NCBI RefSeq assembly: GCF_006265165.1
Contig: NZ_VDCH01000012.1
Coordinates: 1 to 62,907, forward strand
Direction of reading: 5' to 3'
Source of the DNA: Chlorobaculum thiosulfatiphilum
GTDB taxonomy: Bacteria; Bacteroidota; Chlorobiia; Chlorobiales; Chlorobiaceae
DNA length: 62,907 nucleotides
Both the position numbers and the translations under genes were made by a program. This document shows, in pieces, positions 17,142 to 25,836 of this stretch (position 1 is its first letter; every line of letters begins with the position of its first letter). Below the pieces are notes generated by a model. That model was not told the origin of the DNA and did not search any database. It was given only the letters and a program-made list of their open reading frames with translations.

Positions 17142-19754
17142 TTAGACTTTTTCTTTTCTCTTATCCTTAATTTCTTTGCTTATTGCATTAAACCGCTGTA
17201 TTTCTTCATTCAGATTTTCTATACTTGGCTTTTTATATGAATATTTATCACTATGTGAATGGCCCTCCATATACCTGCAACATTGATAGAAGCCATCCAG
17301 TACTTTATCTTTTATTTCTGCATCAAAAACTACACCTCCCAAGCTATCTACACTTACTCTTTCATCAAATCTTTGAACCACTCCATTAAACAAGCCAAAT
17401 ACAACCAGAGTCTCATAACTTGTTCTTAAAGCAGCAAAACCATTTTTAATTTTATCCTCTCTTTGTCCAAGAGAACTTTTCCTTGCGTCATCATGATAAC
17501 TTTGTGCTTTTCCTGATGTCTTGTATTCCTTTTCGAACGAAGGTGTATTTCTCAGCCAAATTGTTCCTGGCTGACCACCTCCAACATTTTCAATCCAATG
17601 ACACTCATTTAAAATATTAGATACCTTACAATGACTAATCAATGATGAAACGAATACTAAATCGTGAGTAAAAATGATCACTTGCTTTTGAGATGATTCC
17701 TTTACAAGACGTTCAGCTATTTCACTTTTCCGCTTCTCATCTAAGGATGTGACAGGGTCGTCAAAAACAATCCCTCTGTTTACTTCAGACAACTGCATTT
17801 CCGCAAGAAAATCGGCAATGGCAATAACTTTTTGTTCGCCTTCACTTAGAATTGCGCTTGGGGTTTTTCCTTTTAATTTAAGTTGTCTGTATGATTTACC
17901 TCCTGAACCAGTGTGATTAATGTTAATTCCAAAATTTCCATTTAGTTTCTGGCACTCTTCATTGAAAACATCAATATATTTTTGATTGAAATACTTTTCA
18001 GATAAAGCTTTTTCAGCATCTGTTATCTTGCGCTTTGCAAAGCTGGCATTCTCTGCTTTTTTAAGCCAAACCTGATTATTAACGTAGAATTCAAACTTCG
18101 AGAAATGTGTATTAAATTTCTCTTTGTGTTCAAAAAACGTTTTTGTTTTTAATAATTTAGCCAACTGTTTTGATTGCTCATCCTCCTCAATGAACTTAAT
18201 GGATTCGTCAATTACTGTTTCAATAGTGGTGTATTTTTCTGTATCTATCTTTATTTCCTTTCTATCGTTTGCCGTTTTGTTTTGGATATCAGAAACAATA
18301 TTTTGAGAAAGTATTTTCTGTTCAGAAAGCTTATTCTTTAACGCCTCTAATTCATCGGGGTATTTTTCAGCTAACCATATCGTAAGTGTTTTATCTTCAG
18401 GAAATAAATCAAAGTTTAGATTCTCAAATACTTGCTTTTCTTTATCGAGCGCCTCTTGTGTTTTCCTTGCATTTTCTTCTGCTACACTCTTAATGAATTT
18501 CCAATAATTTATAATCAGTTTTTCAGCATCTTCTGAAAGTGGTTGCTGACAAAGTATGCAGTTGTCGCCATTTTCGGGGTAAGCTTCATTATTAGGTCTC
18601 TGTTTATTAGCGAATGCTTCGGCTGCCACAATAAAATTTTTCCACTCTTCTGTTCCTACACCTTCAATTTTATCAGTCTTAAAGTGTTCAATTCCTTCGG
18701 CTTTTGCTGTTGCTATTTTGGTGACGCATTCAGCAATTGTATTTTTGATTTTTAACAGATAGTCTCCTTCAAAAAATTTATTAATAGTTTCGATTGAAGT
18801 TTTACTTTCAGCTAATTGCTTTTTTATTGCTTCAAGATTTCTTTGTTCTTTCTCTTTACCTTTTGATGCTAAAAGAAGTTCGTCATATTGTTTCTGAATA
18901 TTTTCTTTTTCGGCTTTATCGTCATCAGAAAAAGGCGTGTATTTTTTCAGGTCATCAATGTTTGTTTGAGCATTTAGGTTCTGAACAATAGTCATAATTT
19001 CTGATTCTCCGTCAAATAAAGCAGAAAGGTCATCAGCTGTGTTTCCTGATTTTTTTGATTGAATATCGGTATTTAATTTTTGTTCTACACGATTGACCGC
19101 ATTTGTGTATTCGGCAAAGAAACTTAGTCCCGCTGGACGGAACTCAAATTCATTTTTTTCAGCAAGTTGTTTAAATAACCCTTTGCCATCAAACACAGCA
19201 AATTGCTCAAACTCTGCATTGTCTTTTTGTGAGTATTTTAGCGGAATATCCGCATTATTGGATTTGAAAGTAAACTTTGCATTTACACTTTTATGCCCGT
19301 TTTCAAGATGAACATTCTGTAAAATGTCTTCAGGAGCTTTTGAGTAAAAAGCCTTTTTTAGCAACCTTGCATAGCCTGATTTTCCTGAGCCATTTGCACC
19401 GTAAATGATTGTAAGGTTTTGGCTAAAATCAATTGTTTGGTTTTCAGTTAAAGCGTTTACACCTTCAACATTTTCAAGTTTTGTTAGGAGTAAATCTGGT
19501 TTATAGTCTCCTGTGTTTGCAGTATTGTAGTTGATTGTAATTTCAGGCTTTTCAGTTTCTTCTTTGAGTTTTAATTCTTCAAGTAGGTAAGAATATGAAG
19601 TCTCAATATCGTCATCGTAAATCTCATTACCCGACAAAATCTTTTCAGTAAGATATTTTGCCCAATAATGAAGTCCGTTAGCGAATTTCTTCACTTCCGC
19701 TTCAAGTGTCTCCACTTGTTTTTCTACTTCTGATATGTTGCTTGATTCTTCCAT
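17142..19754 (-). CDS. Rad50-like ATPase with C-terminal anticodon-nuclease motif (RloC-like)
   Basis: An 870-residue protein of the AAA_13/PrrC-RloC ATPase group. Walker A is GANGSGKS (119-126). Long coiled coils flank a zinc hook CILC (399-402) followed by QQPL, as in Rad50. The ABC signature is LSEGEQ (637-642) and Walker B FDDPVTSLDE (664-673). In the C-terminal part, ALRTSYE gives R777 and E781 with the R-x3-E spacing of the PrrC/RloC nuclease, followed by HSH at 832-834; in that family Arg, Glu and His form the tRNA-cutting triad. RloC excises the wobble base when phage or DNA damage is sensed. The gene is AT-rich, clearly foreign to its flanks, and stands 2 kb from a type III restriction operon. 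The ATPase call is firm; the nuclease call is inference. Confidence 0.65.
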   Translation of the reverse strand: MEESSNISEVEKQVETLEAEVKKFANGLHYWAKYLTEKILSGNEIYDDDIETSYSYLLEELKLKEETEKPEITINYNTANTGDYKPDLLLTKLENVEGVNALTENQTIDFSQNLTIIYGANGSGKSGYARLLKKAFYSKAPEDILQNVHLENGHKSVNAKFTFKSNNADIPLKYSQKDNAEFEQFAVFDGKGLFKQLAEKNEFEFRPAGLSFFAEYTNAVNRVEQKLNTDIQSKKSGNTADDLSALFDGESEIMTIVQNLNAQTNIDDLKKYTPFSDDDKAEKENIQKQYDELLLASKGKEKEQRNLEAIKKQLAESKTSIETINKFFEGDYLLKIKNTIAECVTKIATAKAEGIEHFKTDKIEGVGTEEWKNFIVAAEAFANKQRPNNEAYPENGDNCILCQQPLSEDAEKLIINYWKFIKSVAEENARKTQEALDKEKQVFENLNFDLFPEDKTLTIWLAEKYPDELEALKNKLSEQKILSQNIVSDIQNKTANDRKEIKIDTEKYTTIETVIDESIKFIEEDEQSKQLAKLLKTKTFFEHKEKFNTHFSKFEFYVNNQVWLKKAENASFAKRKITDAEKALSEKYFNQKYIDVFNEECQKLNGNFGININHTGSGGKSYRQLKLKGKTPSAILSEGEQKVIAIADFLAEMQLSEVNRGIVFDDPVTSLDEKRKSEIAERLVKESSQKQVIIFTHDLVFVSSLISHCKVSNILNECHWIENVGGGQPGTIWLRNTPSFEKEYKTSGKAQSYHDDARKSSLGQREDKIKNGFAALRTSYETLVVFGLFNGVVQRFDERVSVDSLGGVVFDAEIKDKVLDGFYQCCRYMEGHSHSDKYSYKKPSIENLNEEIQRFNAISKEIKDKRKEKV

Positions 19755-20180
19755 TTTTATCTATTGTGAAGTATTTCAAATTTACGCTTTCTTTTTTTAG
19801 CCTTGTCCAATCCCCCCATCCAAATCTAAGCCAACCCAACACCAGCAGCTCCACCGTACGTCCGCTAATCGTGGCATTCCACCCCAGCATTCGAGAAGCG
19901 CGATCTTTATGTACGTGCTTGCGTGAGGCATTTGCTGTGGGGGAAAGGTGATACTACCTTGTAAATTCAGCCAACACAATTTATAAATGTAAAAATTTTG
20001 TACCGCCATACAAGCGAATGGCGGGCATCAGCCGCAGGATTTCCATTTTTATCCACCCCCGGAAATGCGAAAAGCCGGCCTCATAAGCAAAACTCAGACA
20101 AGCCTTTTGAACGGAGGGCGGGTTTTCCAGCCCGCCATTATTACTCAGGCGACAAAAAAACGCAATCGACGCCGTTGTAA

Positions 20181-20255
20181 AATATTGGGCTAAAGCCCTG
20201 ATTTATTTTGCGTTATCCGCTTACCCCGGACTGAAGTCCGGGGCAATTGTTTAAG
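20181..20255 (+). repeat. Palindromic intergenic repeat unit (family 1)
   Basis: A unit made of two hairpins: ATTGGGCTAAAGCCCT, then about 20 AT-rich bases, then ACCCCGGACTGAAGTCCGGGG followed by CAATTGTTTAAG. Two further units in inverted arrangement lie at 41819-41979. It behaves like a REP/BIME-type element. Confidence 0.7.
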
Positions 20256-20280
20256 AGTTTTAAAGGCCAGAGCAATAAAT

Positions 20281-20304
20281 GGCGGACATTCCTGTCCGCA
20301 CCCC
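20281..20304. repeat. Short palindrome (family GGCGGACA/TGTCCGC)
   Basis: GGCGGACATTCCTGTCCGC followed by ACCCC. Relatives with a GC-rich stem and a trailing CCCC are at 29687-29710, 30834-30857 and 42027-42053. Confidence 0.5.
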
Positions 20305-20409
20305 TTTTGGCGCGTTGCAATGGCGTCGATCTGCGGAAAATCGTCAGACCGCGATACTCCCCCTTTCGAGCATCCCGACCTCGGCAGTCATGTCTCGGCA
20401 GCGAAAACG

Positions 20410-20898
20410 TCAAAGCAACACCCGCAACTTGCGGCCACCCGTCACCTCGAACCCCTCCTGCTCGTAAAAGGCGAGCGTCCGGTCGAACTCAGGCAGCGGC
20501 GGCGTCGTGACTTCGAGGCGCGTCCAGCCGCGAGACTGCCCGAACTGCACTGCCGCGTCGAGCAACCCCCGCCCCACGCCAAAACTGCGGCACTCCGGGA
20601 GCACGTACAGCTCCGGAATAACGCCGAACACGCCACCGGCGTAGAGCGCGCAGCTTTCGTGCAGGGCGATGAAACCAACAGTCTCCTCGTACCCGTCGAT
20701 GGCGACAAACACCACATAGCGGCCGGTTTCAAGAAAATTCAGCAGCCTCTCCGCCGTTTCCTCGAAAGCCACTTCGAACGCAGGAATACCAATCGCCTCC
20801 ATGATCTCCGACAAAAGATCGCCGACCATCGAAGCCACCGCTTCGGCATCCGCCAGAGTAGCCCTGCGGATCGTGAACTGATGCTGATGCTCTGACAT
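20410..20898 (-). CDS. GNAT family N-acetyltransferase
   Basis: A 162-residue acetyl-CoA-dependent acetyltransferase of the Gcn5 fold. The N-terminus has IRRATLADAEAVASMV; the central motif A is ELYVLPECRSFGVGRGLLDAA (R/Q-x-x-G-x-G for acetyl-CoA); the C-terminus DRTLAFYEQEGFEVTGG is the usual end of the fold. The substrate is unknown. Its last 90 bases are duplicated, with damage, at 16846-16938 on the far side of the RloC-like gene, so this gene may mark an insertion site. Confidence 0.88.
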   Translation of the reverse strand: MSEHQHQFTIRRATLADAEAVASMVGDLLSEIMEAIGIPAFEVAFEETAERLLNFLETGRYVVFVAIDGYEETVGFIALHESCALYAGGVFGVIPELYVLPECRSFGVGRGLLDAAVQFGQSRGWTRLEVTTPPLPEFDRTLAFYEQEGFEVTGGRKLRVLL

Positions 20899-20934
20899 AC
20901 TCCGGCAATAACTTTGTTCGTTGAGGTCTGTTTT

Positions 20935-21264
20935 TCAATGTCGCCCCGGACGTCGCTCTTTCGGCGCGGGCAACTCGCGCGCGGTCACGCGGATGAGCTT
21001 CGAGAGCCACTCACGGTCGTCAAGTTCTTCGCCGACAAGCAGATGCAGCTTCGCTCCCGGATAGGGCGGCGCTTCGGCAAGCTGCCCGGCGAGGTCGCGC
21101 CCGGCGGCGGTGGGTTTCACGAAAAGCCGGTTATCGCACACAAGCGCCACCACTTTCCCCTCGCAGTAAACCGCATACTCCCCGAACATCTTCCGGAAGG
21201 TGATCGCGCCCGCGCCGCTCATCTGCTCGCACGCATATTCGACAAACGGTAGATCGGATGACAT
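20935..21264 (-). CDS. TfoX/Sxy N-terminal domain protein
   Basis: A 109-residue protein with only the TfoX N-terminal domain: FVEYACEQMSGAGAITFRKMFGEYAVY and VALVCDNRLFVKPTAAG. In gammaproteobacteria TfoX regulates competence; single-domain forms elsewhere have unknown roles. I start it at ATG 21264, where the domain begins. The C-terminus is arginine- and proline-rich. It is read in the same direction as its neighbours with short gaps. Confidence 0.82.
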   Translation of the reverse strand: MSSDLPFVEYACEQMSGAGAITFRKMFGEYAVYCEGKVVALVCDNRLFVKPTAAGRDLAGQLAEAPPYPGAKLHLLVGEELDDREWLSKLIRVTARELPAPKERRPGRH

Positions 21265-21277
21265 AGTGACATTGTTT

Positions 21278-21766
21278 TCAGATTCGAGAGTCCGGATGCT
21301 CTCCGAAGCAGCGGATACCTGCACGTTCAGCCTTGCAGAAAACGCAGTCCTTCGGCCAGGCCGCGCAGAGTTCGAGGTATTTGCCGCTGACCATCGAAGC
21401 GATGATGCGGCGATGCGCCTGCCGCTTGACGACCTTCATCGCCTCCGCCGCCGTGACGATCTCCGCCTTTTCGACGCCTGCCATCGCTTCGGCAAGCTCG
21501 TCGAGAAACACCGTCTGCGTTACCGGCGACTCCGGATGCAGCGCCCGGCAAACGCGCTCGCCAACCGCGACCATCTCCGCCTGACGGATCAGCCCGGCTG
21601 CCTCTTCCGCCGTGATCCAGACAGGCTTGAACGCCACGATCTTCTCCCGGATACGCTCGAACGCGGGATCGCCATCTGTCAATGCGGATCTGCTGTCGAG
21701 CACCAGTTCGGCTTTTTTGATCCCCTCGACAATCTTGCCGGTGCGATAGTCGTCTGTGGTGGGCAT
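21278..21766 (-). CDS. Hypothetical protein with C-terminal cysteine motif
   Basis: A 162-residue soluble, mostly helical protein that I do not recognise. It ends in CVFCKAERAGIRC, a CxxC plus Cys that could bind zinc or an iron-sulfur centre. The GC-rich codon use matches the core genome rather than the defence genes around it. It is 13 bases upstream of the TfoX-like gene and could share its transcript. Its position next to the res gene is probably chance. Confidence 0.55.
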   Translation of the reverse strand: MPTTDDYRTGKIVEGIKKAELVLDSRSALTDGDPAFERIREKIVAFKPVWITAEEAAGLIRQAEMVAVGERVCRALHPESPVTQTVFLDELAEAMAGVEKAEIVTAAEAMKVVKRQAHRRIIASMVSGKYLELCAAWPKDCVFCKAERAGIRCFGEHPDSRI

Positions 21767-21806
21767 AGTAAAAAATACATTAAAAATACATCGAAACTCA
21801 CAATCC

Positions 21807-24788
21807 TCATGGTTGAACGGAAGCGGTTTTCAGCACATCATCCACTGATCGGGCCACAACATAGCGGGCCGCCTTCTCTCCAACACCGAGCGCCTTGAAG
21901 TGAGCCTTGCCGCACTCGATTTTCGCGCCCTCCTTGTCGCCAAAATCGTCGGTGAACAGGCCGCTTTTGGTCTCGACGACAAAGTAAACCCGCTCCTCGC
22001 CATCCTGTTCGACAAGTACCGCCCAGTCCGGATTGTAGCTGTCGAGCGGCGTGGGAATCCTGAACCATCCCGGCAGCTTGGCATAGACCTTGACGGCCAG
22101 ATTCTTCTCCAACTGATCGGCAAAGGTTGCTTCAACGTCGGAATCATATACTACCTGTTCATAGACCGATTTCTGAACCGGAATCAGGTTTTTCAGGTAG
22201 CCGGTCAGCTCTTTTTCTTCAAAAAGCTCCTGGGCATAAAAATGTTCGTCGCCAAGCCGGTGATACTTTATGCCATCCACAATGGCGAGGCGCTTGCATC
22301 GATTGATAGCTTCGGCGGCAAGCTCGATGAACTGTTGCGGGTTGCGCTTGAAATCGTTGAGCCGCCCGGAGGCCGTCAAAATACGATGGATGGTTCGGCG
22401 GGTAAGCCGGGTGCGATCCTGCAAATCCGTAAGCAAATCAGGCAACTCGATATCGCTTTCATCGAGCGCCACCGTTGCAGCTCCGCTCCGTTCGGTTGCT
22501 TCGACGCCTGATTTGCCAATAACAATATCCGCCTTGTGCCACTGCATTTGGGTCTTCGAAATTGGCGGAGCCTGCTGTAATGCCTTGATGCAGCTCTCCA
22601 CCAGCTTTTCATTGTCGAACTGCAAGCGATAGGTTGTTTTGTGCTTGATTCGCTCCCAAAGCTCTTTGAACTCCGGGCTGTGCAGCACGGCCTGCCGGGT
22701 GTGCACCGGCCTGCGTTCATCGGCGTTCCTGATCTCCAGCCCTCCGGCAAGTTTTTTCAGCACTGCGGCAATCTGATCGAGCTGCGCCGTCAATGGTTCC
22801 GGCACGACAAGCTCTCCCGCCTTGAGCGCCCTTTTCAGCGACTCCTGCACCTTGCCGTTGCTGTCGATATAGCTCTGCTCTTTCAGATGCTCCCACAAGA
22901 GCTTCGAGTGCTCGAATCCCAGCGGAAGCGACTCGCCTTCAGCGGTGGTAATGGAAATGGCTGCGAACTGGTGCTCCTCCACAATCCCGAAGCGGATACC
23001 GCTCTCCTGCTCGAATTCTTTCTGCAGGTTCTCGGCAAACTGCTCATAACTCTCGGTTGCTATGACCGTGAGGGTGTTGACCGCAAATCCGCGCAGGCGC
23101 TGGCCCTGCTGGTTGACGCAAAGGCGCAGGCCACGGCCTATCGTCTGGCGGCGTTCGCGCTCGGTTCCCATTTCACGCAACGCGCAAATCTGGAACACGT
23201 TGGGGTTGTCCCACCCCTCCTTGAGCGCCGAGTGGGAAAAGATGAATTTGAGTGGTGTATCCAGAGAGAGCAGCTTTTCTTTCTCCTTCATAATCAGGCT
23301 GTAGGCCCGTTCAGCGCTTTCCCGGTTCCCCTGGTTGTTCTCCGCGGTGTTGCTCCAGCCGCCTTTTTTGTCTATCGAGAAATAGCCGTTATGCACCTGT
23401 TCGGCGGCATGAGTCAGGTCAACTTCGCCGAAAAGCGTCTGGTAATCGGGCAGCCGCGCCGCCCGGCGATACTCTTCCTCGAAAATGCGGGCATACTCGC
23501 CCTTCACCGAGTTGCCGTCCGCGTCGTACGAGCGATACCTGGCGACCTCATCGATAAAAAACAGCGACAGCACCTTGATGCCCTGAGGGCGCAGGCGCAG
23601 CTCTTTGTCGAGGTGCTCCCTGATGGTGCGGCGAATCATCTGGCGCTGCACGGCAAGGCCGTCCACATCACCGTAAGCTTCACCGGGTTTCAGGAACTGC
23701 TCGCCACCGGGGAAGCGCAACTCCATAAACTCCTTGCCCTTTTCGACGCGGATTTCACCGACGGCGCAATCGGCATAGATCGCCCGGCCTGTTACCATTT
23801 CGAGATTATCGCCATCCTGCACGGCCAGCTCCTTTCGCCTGACACCGGAGGCCGTCAGCTTGTCCAGCTCAACGAGCGCGGAAATCGTGCCTCGCTTGTT
23901 CTCGACCTTCAGAAGACGAACGTAGGGTTTGTTGAACGCCGCTTCCACCGTAGCGGCGGCCACCTCGATCTGCTTGACCAGCCCCTTGTCGTGCGCATCA
24001 ACCGCGTCGAGACGATAGACCATCTGGTGCTTGTCCACATGCGTAGCCGAGTAACGCAGGGTACAGAGCGGGTTCATGGCATCGAGCGCACTCTTTCCGG
24101 CTCCCGACAGACCGCCATCGACGCTTTGCGGTTCGTCCACAACAAGAATCGGGCGGGTCGATTTGATCAGGTCAATCGGCTTCTCGCCTCCGGTTTTTTC
24201 ACTCTCCTTGTAGAGGTTGTTGACCTCCTTTTTGTTGATGGCGCCAACCGTCACCACCATGATCTGAATCTGCGAACTGGTGGCAAAATTGCGAACAGGC
24301 CCCGGTTTTGAAGAGTCATAAAGGAAATAGTCGAACGGAACTCCGGCATAGAGACCCTTGAAGTGCTCCTCGGTAATCTGAAGGGTTTTATACACGCCCT
24401 CCTTGATCGCCACCGACGGAACGACTATCACGAACTTGGTAAAACCGTAGCGCTTGTTGAGTTCAAAAATGGTGCGCAGATAGACATAGGTTTTGCCCGT
24501 TCCGGTCTCCATCTCTACGGTAAAGTCACTGGAGGCGAGACTGCCGGATGGCGGCAGACCGTTGCGGAGCTGAATGTCATGCAGGCTTTTGAGCAGCTCA
24601 TCGTCGAGCAACGTCAGTCGGTTGCCAATACCGAGGTCACTCTCCATGCCAGGAATCTGCATGGCTTTCGTCGTCGGCATGGTCACGGTGAATTCCGTGC
24701 GGCAGGTCTCCTGGCCGCGAAAGAGGTCGCAAACCGCTTCAACCGCCTGAAGCTGATAGTCAAGGTTTGGTTCAAAGTGCAGCTTCAT
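21807..24788 (-). CDS. Type III restriction enzyme Res subunit
   Basis: Helicase-nuclease subunit of a type III restriction-modification system; it translocates on DNA and cuts when two unmodified sites meet. The protein has 993 residues. The superfamily 2 helicase has Walker A ETGTGKT (94-100), motif II DEPQ (218-221), SATH as motif III, and QTIGRGLRLC as motif VI. The PD-(D/E)xK nuclease is at the C-terminus (NPDWAVL ... FVVETKSG, about 915-945). I take ATG 24788, preceded by GGAGG; a start five codons earlier is possible. Its first bases overlap the DUF1016 stop (ATGA). No gap or frameshift is seen, so the subunit looks intact. Confidence 0.92.
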   Translation of the reverse strand: MKLHFEPNLDYQLQAVEAVCDLFRGQETCRTEFTVTMPTTKAMQIPGMESDLGIGNRLTLLDDELLKSLHDIQLRNGLPPSGSLASSDFTVEMETGTGKTYVYLRTIFELNKRYGFTKFVIVVPSVAIKEGVYKTLQITEEHFKGLYAGVPFDYFLYDSSKPGPVRNFATSSQIQIMVVTVGAINKKEVNNLYKESEKTGGEKPIDLIKSTRPILVVDEPQSVDGGLSGAGKSALDAMNPLCTLRYSATHVDKHQMVYRLDAVDAHDKGLVKQIEVAAATVEAAFNKPYVRLLKVENKRGTISALVELDKLTASGVRRKELAVQDGDNLEMVTGRAIYADCAVGEIRVEKGKEFMELRFPGGEQFLKPGEAYGDVDGLAVQRQMIRRTIREHLDKELRLRPQGIKVLSLFFIDEVARYRSYDADGNSVKGEYARIFEEEYRRAARLPDYQTLFGEVDLTHAAEQVHNGYFSIDKKGGWSNTAENNQGNRESAERAYSLIMKEKEKLLSLDTPLKFIFSHSALKEGWDNPNVFQICALREMGTERERRQTIGRGLRLCVNQQGQRLRGFAVNTLTVIATESYEQFAENLQKEFEQESGIRFGIVEEHQFAAISITTAEGESLPLGFEHSKLLWEHLKEQSYIDSNGKVQESLKRALKAGELVVPEPLTAQLDQIAAVLKKLAGGLEIRNADERRPVHTRQAVLHSPEFKELWERIKHKTTYRLQFDNEKLVESCIKALQQAPPISKTQMQWHKADIVIGKSGVEATERSGAATVALDESDIELPDLLTDLQDRTRLTRRTIHRILTASGRLNDFKRNPQQFIELAAEAINRCKRLAIVDGIKYHRLGDEHFYAQELFEEKELTGYLKNLIPVQKSVYEQVVYDSDVEATFADQLEKNLAVKVYAKLPGWFRIPTPLDSYNPDWAVLVEQDGEERVYFVVETKSGLFTDDFGDKEGAKIECGKAHFKALGVGEKAARYVVARSVDDVLKTASVQP

Positions 24789-25834
24789 TCCTCTTCCTCC
24801 CATCGACGTGCAGCCTCGATGGCATCGCGTTCACGCTCAATCTCCAGACGAAGCTCTTCCTCGGATGGCAGTACCAGACGGTACCGGGTGGCAAACAGTT
24901 GTTCACTGTCGTTCAATACAGAGTAGCGAACGACGGAGTGATCCTTATGCTCACAGAGCAGAATACCGACCGTCGGGTTGTCGCCTTCGCCACGTTTAAG
25001 GTCGTCGTACATACGCACATACATGTCCATCTGCCCGATGTCCTGATGCGCAAGCTTACCGGTCTTCAGGTCGATCAGCACGAAGCACTTGAGCAGATAG
25101 TTGTAAAACACGAGATCGATGTAAAAGTCCTGTGTCTCGGTACTGATGCGTTGCTGACGGGCGACGAAAGCGAACCCCTTGCCCAGTTCCAGCAAAAAAG
25201 CTTGCAGCTTGTCCATAAGCGCCTGCTCCAGCTTCGACTCGAGCAGCTTGCCCGTGCCGGGCAGCCCCAGGAATTCGAGCATCACCGGGTCGCGCACGAA
25301 CTCCCGCGGTGTTTGTTGCAGTGCTGAGATGTTGGCGTCGGCCTCGGCAGCCACGCCGGCTTTGTCGCCGCTGAGCAGCAATCGCTCATAGTACAACGTG
25401 CCAATCTGCCGATCCAGCGCGCGGGCGCTCCAGTTCTGCGAGGCGGCTTCGTGTACGTACCACTCACGGGCCTCCTTGTTGCTGACTCGCAGCAGTGCCC
25501 GATAGTGCGACCAGCTCAATTCGCGACGCACTGTGTCGCGAATTGGAAAAGCAAGATAAAAACCTCGCATGTGCCGTAAATTAGTGGTATCGAACCCCTT
25601 ACCAAATTCACGGGTCAGCGATTCCGCGAGTTTTGGCAGAAGTTTTTTTCCGTATGCCGCACGGGCCTGGCCACCCTGCTCGAACTCGACGATATGGCGG
25701 CCAATCTCCCAGCAGGTTTGCACCTGCACCCTGTCCACGGCTCGCAAAGCCTGTTGCCGACCTTGCTGAATCAGTTCCCGCAAGGCATTCAGCAAGCCCG
25801 ATAAGGGCGGCGTGTTCGGTATCAGATTTGCCAT
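24785..25834 (-). CDS. DUF1016 (YhcG-type) PD-(D/E)xK nuclease
   Basis: A 349-residue protein with the N-terminal DUF1016 helical domain (VQTCWEIGRHIVEFEQ, FDTTNLRHMRGFYLAFP, LSWSHYRALLRV) and a C-terminal PD-(D/E)xK nuclease (FYIDLVFYN ... FVLIDLKTGKL, then GQMDMYVRMYDD). Members are common beside restriction systems and are thought to act in defence or repair; the precise role is open. It sits between mod and res, starting 3 bases after the mod stop and overlapping res by four bases, so it is part of the operon rather than a visitor. The codon use is GC-rich, like res. Confidence 0.88.
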   Translation of the reverse strand: MANLIPNTPPLSGLLNALRELIQQGRQQALRAVDRVQVQTCWEIGRHIVEFEQGGQARAAYGKKLLPKLAESLTREFGKGFDTTNLRHMRGFYLAFPIRDTVRRELSWSHYRALLRVSNKEAREWYVHEAASQNWSARALDRQIGTLYYERLLLSGDKAGVAAEADANISALQQTPREFVRDPVMLEFLGLPGTGKLLESKLEQALMDKLQAFLLELGKGFAFVARQQRISTETQDFYIDLVFYNYLLKCFVLIDLKTGKLAHQDIGQMDMYVRMYDDLKRGEGDNPTVGILLCEHKDHSVVRYSVLNDSEQLFATRYRLVLPSEEELRLEIERERDAIEAARRWEEEE

Positions 25835-25836
25835 TG

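Larger units (their letters stand above)
19755..20409. other. Intergenic stretch with palindromes, no gene seen
   Basis: These 655 bases between the RloC-like gene and the GNAT gene hold no convincing reading frame. They carry several GC-rich hairpins: a GGGCGGG/CCCGCC pair near 20117-20136, the 75-bp palindromic unit at 20181-20255, and a GGCGGACA palindrome at 20281-20304. The first 200 bases are AT-rich and should contain the RloC-like promoter. Confidence 0.6.

Noticed and set aside
22641-24311. 556-codon frame antisense to the res gene
   Set aside because: The restriction subunit motifs are on the minus strand; the plus-strand product has no motif.
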